DNA from: Desulfovibrionaceae bacterium UBA3823
GTDB lineage: Bacteria > Desulfobacterota > Desulfovibrionia > Desulfovibrionales > Desulfovibrionaceae
DNA length: 11,790 bases
Direction of reading: 5' to 3'
NCBI GenBank assembly: GCA_002369295.1
Contig: DFDR01000082.1
Span: 1-11,790, forward strand
The position numbers and the translations under genes were made by a program. Shown here piece by piece: positions 1 through 6,963 of this stretch (the stretch's first letter is position 1; each line of letters begins with the position of its first letter). The notes beneath the pieces are model-generated. The model was not told the origin of the DNA. It saw only the letters and a program-made list of their open reading frames with translations, and made no database searches.

Positions 1-3000
1 ACCTCCACCCACGTGCTCGCGCTGTGCTGCGTCATGGGCGGCTACACCGGCGTCAACGACGACGCCGTAAGCGGCGATCCCGCCCGCATGCCGGCCGACG
101 GCGGACATTGGCTGTGCTCGCACCACGTGCACAACGCCTCCGGCGACGAGATCCTCGCAGCCTGCCGCCGGCTCGGCCTGGACAACAATCCCGCCAGCCA
201 CGTGTCCGTGATCTTCGATCCCGCCCTGCTCAACGGCCGCGACGGCTTCCTCAACCTGCCCTACGAAGAAGTTCTGGCCGCCTCCGACCTCGGCGTCTTC
301 CCCTCCTGGTACGAACCCTGGGGCTACACGCCCGAGGAAAGCGCGGCCTATGCCGTGCCCACGGTGACGAGCGACCTCGCCGGCTTCGGCATCTGGGTGC
401 GCTCCGTGCACATGGAGGACAGCAAGTCCACGGGCGTCTCCATCCTGCAGCGCCGCCAGAAGCGCTTCGAGGACACGGTCGTCGATCTCCAGCACGCCAT
501 CCTCAGCGTCTGCGGCCTTGCCCCCAGCGAGATGGCGGCCCTGCGCAAGGCTGCCCGCCATACGGCAAGCCTCTGCGACTGGACCGAATTCTTCCCCTTC
601 TACATCAAGGCCTACAACCTGGCCCTGAGCAAGGCCCTCGAGCATGGCGCCGAGCTGCGCGAAGCCGTTTCCGACGGCGCCACCCACATCTTCATGGACC
701 AGTCGAGCCTCACGCCCCTGCTCCACCCCTTCACGGCGCTCACGAAGCTGCCCAAGCCCGTCTCCCGGCTGCGCGAACTCGGTTCCAACCTCTGGTGGTG
801 CTGGCATCCCGAGTGCTGGTCGCTCTTCATGCGCATCAACCCCGACGTGTGGGAGAGCTCCAACCACAACCCCCTGCAGTGCCTTGAGGAGGCCTCGGAC
901 CAGGCCTTCTCGGAGATGGTCGCCGACTCGGCCTACGTTTCCCTCTACGAGGAGACCCTCGCCAACTTCGACGACTACATGAAAAGGCCCCTCAACGAGA
1001 AGGACGTCGTGACGGCCAAGCACCCCATCGCCTACTTCTCCACCGAGTACGGCCTGCACGAGTCCCTGCCCATCTACTCGGGCGGCCTCGGCGTCCTTTC
1101 CGGCGACCACCTCAAGAGCGCCAGCGACATGAACATCCCGCTGGTCGCCATCGGCCTCTTCTACCGCTACGGCTACTTCCGCCAGCAGATTGACAAGAAC
1201 GGCCGCCAGGTCGCCGTCTATCCGGAAAACGACATCACGGCACTGCCCATGGAGGCTGTGCGCGGCGAGGGCGGCGAGCAGCTCGAAATCAGCATCCAGC
1301 TGCCCGAACGCCGGCTCTTCGCCCGCGTCTGGGTAGTCAAGGTCGGCACCATCCCCCTCTATCTGCTCGACACCAACCTCGAGAAGAACACCCCCGACGA
1401 CCGCAAGATCACCGATGCGCTCTACGTGGCGGACCGCGACTTCCGCGTGCGCCAGGAAATCCTGCTCGGCATAGGCGGCGTGGAGCTGCTCGACGCCCTC
1501 GGCATCACGCCCTCGGTTTTCCACATGAACGAAGGCCACTCCGCCTTCCTCATCCTGGAACGCATCCGCAGATTCGTGTGCAACGCCCACCTCTCCTTCA
1601 AGGAGGCCGGCGAGATTGTGCGCTCCTCCTGCGTCTTCACCACCCACACTCCCGTGGAGGCCGGCAACGAGCGCTTCCGCAGGGAGCTCATGACCAAGTA
1701 CTTCGCCGGCTACGCCAACAACGTCGGCATTACCCTGAACGAATTCCTTGATCTGGGCCGCATGGAGGGCGGAAGCGCCGACAACTTCGAGATGACCGTC
1801 CTCGCCCTGCGCTTCTCCGCCCGCGCCAACGGCGTCTCCCGTCTGCACGGCGACGTCTCCAGGCACATGTGGCAGAAGCTCTGGCAGGGCATGCCCATCG
1901 CCGAAGTGCCCATCGGCCACGTCACCAACGGCGTCCACATGCCCTCCTACGTCGGCACCGAGATGGCGGAGATGCTCGTCAAAAACCTCGGCAAGAACTG
2001 GATGGAGCTCTCCGCCAAGGCGCCCGGCTGGTACAAGTTTGCCTCCGTGCCCGACAAGTTCCTGTGGCGCATCCGCCTCTTCCAGAAGACCTGCCTGCTC
2101 GACTACGTCAGGAGCAAGCTGCCCGAGTTCTACAGCAAGCTCGGCGTGAGCCGCGAAGACAGCAAGCTCGCCCTGTCGCGCCTGTCCGAAAACACCCTGC
2201 TCATCGGCTTCGCCCGCCGCTTCGCCCCCTACAAGCGCGCCAACCTGCTCTTTGCCGACCTCGAGCGCCTCGACCACCTGCTCTCCTACTCCGAGCATCC
2301 CGTGGCGCTGCTCTTCGCCGGCAAGGCCCACCCCGCCGACGGCTCGGGCATGGACATCATGCAGGAAATCATCCGCCACTGCACCGAAAAGCGCTTCCTC
2401 GGCCGCATCTTCTTCCTGGAAGACTACTCGCTGGCCATCTCGCGCCTCATGGTCCAGGGCTGCGACGTGTGGCTCAACACCCCCAGGCGCCCCTACGAGG
2501 CTTCCGGCACTTCGGGCCAGAAGTGCTCCATCAACGGCGTGCTCAACCTCAGCATCTCCGACGGCTGGTGGTGCGAGGGCTACAACGGCGAGAACGGCTG
2601 GACCATAGGCCCGGTCGTCACCCGCGTGGAGAACGCCGACACCCAGAACGACTACGCCGACGCCGAAGCCCTGTACAACATCCTCGAGGAGCAGGTCATC
2701 CCGCTCTACTACTACCGCAACCAGGACGGCGTGCCCACCCGCTGGGTGCAGCTCATCAAGGAGTCCATGCGCACCCTCATCCCGAACTACTCCTCGCACC
2801 GCATGGTGCGCGACTACCTCGAGATGTACTACGAGCCCACGGCCATGGGCTTCAAGAAAATGCTGAGCGGCAACTTCAAGAACGCCAAGCGCATCTGCTC
2901 CTGGAAGGAGGAAATCCAGGTCCGCTTCAGCAGCCTCAAGCTCGGCATCCTGCGCGTGGACGGCATGGAAGGGGACTCCTGCGACGCAGGCCAGGACATC

Positions 3001-3270
3001 CACGTGACCCTCAGCCTCGATCCGGGCGCCATGAAGCGCGAGGAAATCCTCGTGCAGCTGGTCGTCGGCCCCTGGGACGGCAGCAACTTCACCGAGACGC
3101 CCGACATCACCCCGCTCTCCTACGAGCGCACCACGAGCGACCAGAGCCTGGTCTTCTCCTGCAACTACCAGACCCGCCACAACGGCTCCCATGCCTACGG
3201 CGTGCGCGTCATCCCCATGATTCCCGAACTGGGCAGCTACCTGGACAGCCATCTGTGCGTCTGGGCGTAG
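1..3270 (+). CDS. glgP: Glycogen synthase (GT3)-alpha-glucan phosphorylase (GT35) fusion, 3' part
   Basis: The gene runs in from upstream: the frame is open from base 1, so the GTG at 13 is not its start. It gives 1089 residues here, numbered from the first codon. Residues ~1-215 match the C-terminal half of GT3 glycogen synthases, with the YEPWGYTPEE block carrying the family's E-x7-E pair (E105, E113). After a linker, residues ~245-335 (containing NLWWCWHPE) resemble the DUF3417 module that precedes the short bacterial alpha-glucan phosphorylases. From ~340 to the end lies the phosphorylase: HTPVEAG (H549), TNGVH, RRFAPYKR (R740, K745, phosphate/PLP region) and EASGTSGQK with K841 as the expected PLP-binding lysine. 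By family, the phosphorylase releases glucose-1-phosphate from glycogen or maltodextrin, and the GT3 part would extend glucan from a nucleotide sugar. Both act in the cytosol. A strong terminator hairpin follows. The phosphorylase assignment is firm. Activity of the GT3 half cannot be judged because its N-terminal half lies outside the window. Confidence 0.93.
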   Translation, partial: TSTHVLALCCVMGGYTGVNDDAVSGDPARMPADGGHWLCSHHVHNASGDEILAACRRLGLDNNPASHVSVIFDPALLNGRDGFLNLPYEEVLAASDLGVFPSWYEPWGYTPEESAAYAVPTVTSDLAGFGIWVRSVHMEDSKSTGVSILQRRQKRFEDTVVDLQHAILSVCGLAPSEMAALRKAARHTASLCDWTEFFPFYIKAYNLALSKALEHGAELREAVSDGATHIFMDQSSLTPLLHPFTALTKLPKPVSRLRELGSNLWWCWHPECWSLFMRINPDVWESSNHNPLQCLEEASDQAFSEMVADSAYVSLYEETLANFDDYMKRPLNEKDVVTAKHPIAYFSTEYGLHESLPIYSGGLGVLSGDHLKSASDMNIPLVAIGLFYRYGYFRQQIDKNGRQVAVYPENDITALPMEAVRGEGGEQLEISIQLPERRLFARVWVVKVGTIPLYLLDTNLEKNTPDDRKITDALYVADRDFRVRQEILLGIGGVELLDALGITPSVFHMNEGHSAFLILERIRRFVCNAHLSFKEAGEIVRSSCVFTTHTPVEAGNERFRRELMTKYFAGYANNVGITLNEFLDLGRMEGGSADNFEMTVLALRFSARANGVSRLHGDVSRHMWQKLWQGMPIAEVPIGHVTNGVHMPSYVGTEMAEMLVKNLGKNWMELSAKAPGWYKFASVPDKFLWRIRLFQKTCLLDYVRSKLPEFYSKLGVSREDSKLALSRLSENTLLIGFARRFAPYKRANLLFADLERLDHLLSYSEHPVALLFAGKAHPADGSGMDIMQEIIRHCTEKRFLGRIFFLEDYSLAISRLMVQGCDVWLNTPRRPYEASGTSGQKCSINGVLNLSISDGWWCEGYNGENGWTIGPVVTRVENADTQNDYADAEALYNILEEQVIPLYYYRNQDGVPTRWVQLIKESMRTLIPNYSSHRMVRDYLEMYYEPTAMGFKKMLSGNFKNAKRICSWKEEIQVRFSSLKLGILRVDGMEGDSCDAGQDIHVTLSLDPGAMKREEILVQLVVGPWDGSNFTETPDITPLSYERTTSDQSLVFSCNYQTRHNGSHAYGVRVIPMIPELGSYLDSHLCVWA

Positions 3271-3307
3271 GCCCCGGCTCCGCAGCGGGGCGGCCGCAGG
3301 GCCGCCC
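3271..3307 (+). repeat. Two overlapping hairpins just after glgP
   Basis: GCCCCG (3271-3276) pairs with CGGGGC (3286-3291). GGGCGGCC (3288-3295) pairs perfectly with GGCCGCCC (3300-3307) around a 4-base loop. The arms share bases 3288-3291, so the two stems exclude each other. They begin immediately after the stop codon, upstream of the stronger terminator, and no T-run follows. They may protect the mRNA 3' end, or may simply reflect GC-rich sequence. Confidence 0.5.
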
Positions 3308-3326
3308 GGCATAGCCTGCAGCCGTC

Positions 3327-3372
3327 AAGGGCCGCGGTCTTCCGCCGCAAGCGGAGGCGCCGCGGCCCTTTT
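3327..3372 (+). terminator. Rho-independent terminator of glgP
   Basis: AAGGGCCGCGG (3327-3337) pairs perfectly with CCGCGGCCCTT (3360-3370). Inside it, CTTCCGC (3339-3345) pairs with GCGGAGG (3351-3357, one G-T wobble) around the loop CGCAA, so the whole forms one long, nearly continuous stem. The right arm runs into TTTT (3369-3372) and then CCTGT. Position 57 bases past the glgP stop and the following T-run support termination on the plus strand. Confidence 0.85.
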
Positions 3373-3390
3373 CCTGTCCGCCGACCCGCG

Positions 3391-3435
3391 CCGGCAGACA
3401 GACGCCCGGCGGACAGGTACCCGGCAGACAGCAGG
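3391..3435. repeat. 15-bp tandem repeat, three copies
   Basis: Three units start at 3391, 3406 and 3421, exactly 15 bases apart. The conserved core is CCGGCAGACAG, with one A-to-G change in the middle copy; the last four bases of each unit differ. A similar CGGCAGACC occurs further on at about 3459. The repeat lies between the two convergent terminators and outside any credible gene. No function is evident. Confidence 0.7.
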
Positions 3436-3496
3436 CACAGGGAGGGGATGGCCTCTTTCGGCAGACCGCGTCCGCCTGGCCCTGCACGGCAAAGAC

Positions 3497-3542
3497 CAGG
3501 GCCGCAGGCCCCCCTCTTCAGCGAAGGAAGCCTGCGGCCCTG
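3497..3542 (-). terminator. Probable terminator of the porin gene
   Basis: CAGGGCCGCAGGC (3497-3509) and GCCTGCGGCCCTG (3530-3542) form a perfect 13-bp stem. A smaller CTTC/GAAG stem (3516-3519 with 3523-3526) sits inside the loop. Read on the minus strand, the hairpin begins 55 bases past the porin stop codon and is followed by GTCTTTGCC. The T-run is short, so termination is likely but less certain than at 3327-3372. Confidence 0.65.
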
Positions 3543-3597
3543 CACTGTGCCTGAGACCGCGCCGGCCCCAGACAGGCCAGCCCCGGCAGGGAGCCGG

Positions 3598-5172
3598 CTA
3601 GAACTTGTAGATGAGGCTCACATTGACGTTCCAGAGGTCTTCGGTGGTGTTGGCGTGGTAGCTGGCGCCGTTGTAGCGGAAGCCGCCCCAGACGCTCCGG
3701 GAATTGTCCAGCCACAGGGCAATGTAGTTGGCTTCCACGAGCAGGCGGAGGTTTTCGTAGATCTGCCAGGTGGACATGAGGCCCACTTCGAAGGCCCTGT
3801 CCCTGTCGGTGAGGTAGAGGCCGTAGTCGACGGTGTTGAAGTCGGGCGCCGAGCTGTTGGGGCTCACGTACCTGCCGTTCACCCGCGCTTCCTTGATGAA
3901 GCGCGCCATGTCGGAGGAATTGGTGCCCTGGTAGTAGTTGACATGCAGGGTGTGCTTGAGGTTCTCGACGAAGCTCACGTCCTTCACCCGCAGGCCCACG
4001 CCCCAGGTGCCGGAGAGCGTCTGGCCGAGCACGCCGTCGCGGCCTATGGTCCAGGTGCCCATGGTGGCGATGGAGGTCAGGCCGCTGGTGCTCTCGTTGT
4101 TGCCGCCGACGTGGGGCATGCGCTCGGAGCCGTTGGCGGGATCGTCGTCGTCGCCGGAGCTGTACCAGCCGTAGATGCCGGGCGTGCCCCAGTCGAACTT
4201 GTACTCGGCAAGCAGGGCGGCGTAGAAGCCCCTGCGGTCGAGGGTCTCCGCGCCGGTGGCGACGGAGCCGTAGTTGAAGCTCCAGGCCAGGCGGAAGGGA
4301 TCGGCGCCGGTGAACTCGCCGGTGAGGCCGGCCCAGAAGGCCGCGGCATAGGCGTAGGCGCTCTCCCCGGTGTCGGCGTAGACGCTGGGCGAGAGGCCGT
4401 AGCCGTAGATGAAGTCGCTGTCGACGTCCCTGCCGTAGTAGCCGCCGACGCCGGCGCCCCTTCTGAAGGTGTTCTTGCCTATCATGCCGCCCATGGCCCA
4501 GGGCGTCAGCTTGATGCCGTCGAAGGTCAGGGCAAGGGAGAGGCCGAAGAGGTCGGCATTGTCCAGATAGCTGGCATAGCCCCGCCTGCCGCCGTCCCAG
4601 TTGTCGTTGAAGGGCCTGGCCCAGAAGAAGGTCATGGCTGCGTTTTCGCCCAAGGGCGCGCCGACGCTGATGCCGGCCACGTCCGCGTCGAAGACCTGCG
4701 AGGCCTCCACGGCGTAGTCGGGCAGGAAGATGCGCTGCAGTCCCATGCGCACCTTGATGTCCGTGTCCGGCGCCTTCCAGTCGAGATAGGCGTGCTTGAT
4801 CTTGACCTGCCTGCCGTCCGCGCCGAGGGCACCGCCCTTGCTGGCCTTGCCCCAGGTGAAGGCGCCCATTTCAAGGTACACGGTGCCGGACAGGCTCTCG
4901 GAGGCGACGGCCTCCAGCTGCAGGCGCACGCGGTTCTTGGCCTCGAAGCGGTCCTCGCCCCAGCGGCCCCAGCCCTGCTGCTGCCTGCCTTCGCGGTCCC
5001 TGCGCATGAAATTGCCGCCGTCGCCCATTTCCAGCATGCTGATCCACACGCCCTTAGCCTTGAAGTCCACGGCCTGAAGCTCTGCCGGCTGGCAGGCCAG
5101 GCCCAGCGCCAGCATGGACGATGCCATCGCCAGCGCACGGCGCCTCGCGGCGCCTTTTGTCTTCTTTGACAT
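3598..5172 (-). CDS. Outer-membrane homotrimeric porin (Desulfovibrio type)
   Basis: The 524-residue product is a trimeric beta-barrel porin for passive diffusion of small solutes across the outer membrane. Residues 1-34 form a signal peptide: basic MSKKTKGAARRR, a hydrophobic stretch, then cleavage at LQA/VDF. The mature part shows alternating hydrophobic and polar strands rich in Gly, Tyr and Trp, opening with VDFKAKGVWISML. It ends in LIYKF; a C-terminal phenylalanine is the usual barrel-assembly signal. Early motifs such as KNRVRLQLE and HAYLDWKAP are the pattern I associate with the porins of Desulfovibrionaceae. The start at 5172 is chosen because GAGGAG lies about 10 bases upstream on the minus strand and the signal peptide begins there. 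The frame stays open far upstream, but that part is antisense to nikA and nikB. The gene is divergent from nikA with a 138-base shared upstream region, so co-regulation with nickel uptake is possible. No pore selectivity can be read from the sequence. Confidence 0.92.
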   Translation of the reverse strand: MSKKTKGAARRRALAMASSMLALGLACQPAELQAVDFKAKGVWISMLEMGDGGNFMRRDREGRQQQGWGRWGEDRFEAKNRVRLQLEAVASESLSGTVYLEMGAFTWGKASKGGALGADGRQVKIKHAYLDWKAPDTDIKVRMGLQRIFLPDYAVEASQVFDADVAGISVGAPLGENAAMTFFWARPFNDNWDGGRRGYASYLDNADLFGLSLALTFDGIKLTPWAMGGMIGKNTFRRGAGVGGYYGRDVDSDFIYGYGLSPSVYADTGESAYAYAAAFWAGLTGEFTGADPFRLAWSFNYGSVATGAETLDRRGFYAALLAEYKFDWGTPGIYGWYSSGDDDDPANGSERMPHVGGNNESTSGLTSIATMGTWTIGRDGVLGQTLSGTWGVGLRVKDVSFVENLKHTLHVNYYQGTNSSDMARFIKEARVNGRYVSPNSSAPDFNTVDYGLYLTDRDRAFEVGLMSTWQIYENLRLLVEANYIALWLDNSRSVWGGFRYNGASYHANTTEDLWNVNVSLIYKF

Positions 5173-5310
5173 GCTTTCTCTCCTCCTCAGTGGAAGCCCT
5201 AAAAAAGGGTGGCACATTTTGTAATTTAGTATTACGGTTGCCTCTGGTAGCACAAATTGCAAAAGCTTGTCACCACCCCAAAGCCCACCTGCCGAAAAGG
5301 AGCTCCACGC
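5173..5310. promoter_or_regulatory. Divergent control region of the porin and nik genes
   Basis: These 138 bases separate two divergent start codons. The part from about 5200 to 5275 is much richer in A and T than anything else in the window, as expected for promoters in a GC-rich genome. Possible -10-like hexamers are TAGTAT (5227-5232) on the plus strand and TAATAC within the same palindrome on the minus strand. Neither has a convincing -35 at normal spacing, so no exact promoter is called. A short CCCT/AGGG hairpin with an A4 loop (5197-5208) lies in the expected porin leader. SD sequences border both ends. Confidence 0.7.
5221..5235. promoter_or_regulatory. Perfect palindrome, candidate operator
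   Basis: GTAATTTAGTATTAC is a perfect inverted repeat of 5-base arms (GTAAT/ATTAC) around a 5-base centre, in the middle of the divergent control region. Related GTnnnAC words flank it: GTGGCAC at 5209-5215 and GTAGCAC at 5247-5253. From memory, the NikR site proposed for Desulfovibrio is GTGTTAC-N13/14-GTAACAC. GTGGCAC-N13-GTATTAC (5209-5235) matches it at 10 of 14 bases with correct spacing. GTATTAC-N11-GTAGCAC (5229-5253) matches at 12 of 14 but with spacing too short. A nickel-responsive operator is plausible, not shown. Confidence 0.45.
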
Positions 5311-6873
5311 ATGATCAAACGGCTTCTCGCGCTCGCCCTGTTCGTCCTGGCGCTTGCCTCGGCGAGCCTGGCCCACTCCGCGCCCAAGACGGAGATCGCC
5401 TACGCCAGCACCAAGGACATACGCAACATCAACCCCCACCTCTACGCCGGCGAGATGGCTGCCCAGGGCATGGTCTTCGAGCCCCTGGTCATGAACACCA
5501 GGGAAGGCATCAAGCCCTGGCTGGCCGAAAGCTGGGACATCTCGGCAGACGGCAGGGAATACCTCTTCCACCTGCGCAGGAACGTGAAGTTCTCGGACGG
5601 CGAGCCCTTCACCGCCGAGGCCGTCAAGCTCAACATCGAGGCTGTCCTCGCCAACGCCAAGCGCCACGCCTGGCTCGACATGGTGAACGAGATCGAGCGC
5701 TGCGAGGCCGTGGACGAGTTCACCTTCAAGCTCGTGCTCAAGCACCCCTACTACCCGACCCTGGTGGAGCTCGGCCTCCTGCGGCCCTTCCGCTTCATCT
5801 CGCCCAAATGCTTCGTCAACGGCCAGACCAAGGACGGCGTCTCGGGCTATGCCGGCACCGGCCCCTGGATCCTCGCCGAGCACAAGGACGGCCAGTACGC
5901 CCTCTTCACGGCCAATCCCGGCTACTGGGGCGAAAAGCCCAAGACGCAGGCCGTGCGCTGGAAGGTCATGCCTGACCACCAGGCCATGCTCCTGGCCCTG
6001 CAGAAGGGCGAAATCGACCTCATCTTCGGCGCCGACGGCGACATGGTGAACCTCGACAGCTTCGACGCCCTGCGCCGCCAGGGCAAGTTCGCCACCGCCA
6101 TCAGCCAGCCCATCGCCTCCCGCGCCATCCTGCTCAACGCCCACCAGCACTTCACGAAGGAAAAGGCCGTGCGCCTCGCCCTGCAGCACGCCGTCGACAA
6201 GGAAGGCATAGTGCAGGGCGTGCTCAACGGCTCCGAACAGGTGGCAGACACCCTCATGGCGCCGACGGTGGCCTACTGCGATCTCGGCTTGGAAAAGCGC
6301 ACCTTCGATCTCGCCAAGGCGGCATCCATGCTCGACGAGGCCGGCTGGAAGCTTGGCGCCGACGGCTGGCGCGTCAAGGACGGCCAGCGGGCATCGGTGC
6401 GCCTCTACTTCAACTCCCAGAACGCCCAGGAGCGCACCATCAGCGAATTCATGCAGGCTGACCTCAAGAAGCTCGGCGTGGAGATGAAGATCATCGGCGA
6501 GGAGAAGCAGGCCTACCTGGACCGCCAGAAGACCGGCGACTTCGAGCTGCAGTACTCCCTCTCCTGGGGCACCCCCTACGACCCCCAGTCCTACCTCTCC
6601 TCCTGGCGCATCCCCGCCCACGGCGACTATCAGGCCCAGGTCGGCATGGAGCGCAAGGAATGGCTCGACAAGACCATCACGGCGCTCATGACCGAGCCCG
6701 ACGAGGCCAGGCGCGCCCAGATGTACCGCGAGGTGCTGACCTACGTGCATGAGGAGGGCGTCTACATTCCGCTTTCCTACTCGCGCACCAAGGCCGTGTA
6801 CGGCACAGCCCTCAAGGGCGTGGAGTTCGGCCTTTCCCAGTACGAAATTCCCTTCGAGAAGATGCATTTCTAG
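5311..6873 (+). CDS. nikA: Nickel ABC transporter substrate-binding protein NikA
   Basis: This 520-residue periplasmic solute-binding protein of the nickel/peptide/opine family (SBP_bac_5) delivers nickel, usually chelated by a small organic ligand, to NikBC. It aligns along its whole length with remembered E. coli NikA (NPHLY, RHAWL, RPFRF, GTGPWIL, YWGEKP, QVADTL, IIGEE, WGxPYDP, EIPFE). The start at 5311 has AAGGAG at 5297-5302 and opens a signal peptide: MIKR, a hydrophobic core to about residue 20, then SLAHSA with cleavage after A21 or A24. The ATG at 5257 would add 18 unlikely residues. E. coli pocket residues Y22, M27, R97, W100, R137, W398, Y402 and the nickel ligand H416 correspond to Y45, M49, R118, W121, R158, W419, Y423 and H437, all kept. 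T23, Y382 and T490 correspond to Ala, Leu and Tyr (A46 and Y511 for the first and last). It lacks a lipobox, so the mature protein should be soluble. A hairpin separates it from nikB. Confidence 0.93.
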   Translation: MIKRLLALALFVLALASASLAHSAPKTEIAYASTKDIRNINPHLYAGEMAAQGMVFEPLVMNTREGIKPWLAESWDISADGREYLFHLRRNVKFSDGEPFTAEAVKLNIEAVLANAKRHAWLDMVNEIERCEAVDEFTFKLVLKHPYYPTLVELGLLRPFRFISPKCFVNGQTKDGVSGYAGTGPWILAEHKDGQYALFTANPGYWGEKPKTQAVRWKVMPDHQAMLLALQKGEIDLIFGADGDMVNLDSFDALRRQGKFATAISQPIASRAILLNAHQHFTKEKAVRLALQHAVDKEGIVQGVLNGSEQVADTLMAPTVAYCDLGLEKRTFDLAKAASMLDEAGWKLGADGWRVKDGQRASVRLYFNSQNAQERTISEFMQADLKKLGVEMKIIGEEKQAYLDRQKTGDFELQYSLSWGTPYDPQSYLSSWRIPAHGDYQAQVGMERKEWLDKTITALMTEPDEARRAQMYREVLTYVHEEGVYIPLSYSRTKAVYGTALKGVEFGLSQYEIPFEKMHF

Positions 6874-6896
6874 CCGGCTCCTGCGGCAGGCTTGCG

Positions 6897-6931
6897 CGGC
6901 GCCGGAAGAGGCCCTTCCGGCGCCGTTCCTT
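6897..6931 (+). terminator. Intercistronic hairpin between nikA and nikB
   Basis: CGGCGCCGGAAG (6897-6908) and CTTCCGGCGCCG (6914-6925) form a perfect 12-bp stem with a 5-base loop, followed by TTCCTT. It lies 23 bases after the nikA stop and 38 bases before the nikB start. The trailing T-run is broken, so a leaky terminator or an mRNA-stabilising element is more likely than full termination. Either would give more binding protein than permease, a common arrangement in ABC import operons. Confidence 0.75.
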
Positions 6932-6963
6932 GCAGGCCTTCGCCCCTGCCCCCAGAGGCCTTC

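Larger units (their letters stand above)
3271..3597. other. Non-coding gap between convergent genes
   Basis: This 327-base gap separates the 3' ends of glgP and the porin gene. It contains two overlapping hairpins, one terminator for each strand and a three-copy 15-bp repeat. Open frames crossing it are continuations of frames antisense to, or out of phase with, the flanking genes, so none is called as a gene. Confidence 0.8.

Noticed and set aside
1869..3314. A 481-codon plus-strand frame overlapping glgP
   Set aside because: It is very rich in Arg, His, Pro and Leu, the signature of an out-of-phase frame in GC-rich DNA, and lies wholly within the conserved phosphorylase domain apart from its end.
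5089..5100. Possible lipobox (LGLAC) in the porin signal peptide
   Set aside because: The residue three before Cys is Gly rather than Leu, Val or Ile, and a normal cleavage site LQA/VDF follows seven residues after the Cys. The protein ends like a barrel, not a lipoprotein.
3448..5169. A 573-codon plus-strand frame antisense to the porin
   Set aside because: Its composition is dominated by Val, Ala, Gly and His with no recognisable domain, as expected for the mirror of a GC-rich gene. The porin on the other strand is clear.
5210..5224. TGGCAC upstream of nikA as a sigma-54 -24 element
   Set aside because: The required GC of the -12 element should fall at 5223-5224, where the sequence is AA. 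The nearest TTG-like word has the wrong spacing.
5257..5310. Upstream ATG at 5257 as the nikA start
   Set aside because: It would place 18 mixed residues before an ideal signal peptide, and it lies in the control region. ATG 5311 has a good SD at the right distance.
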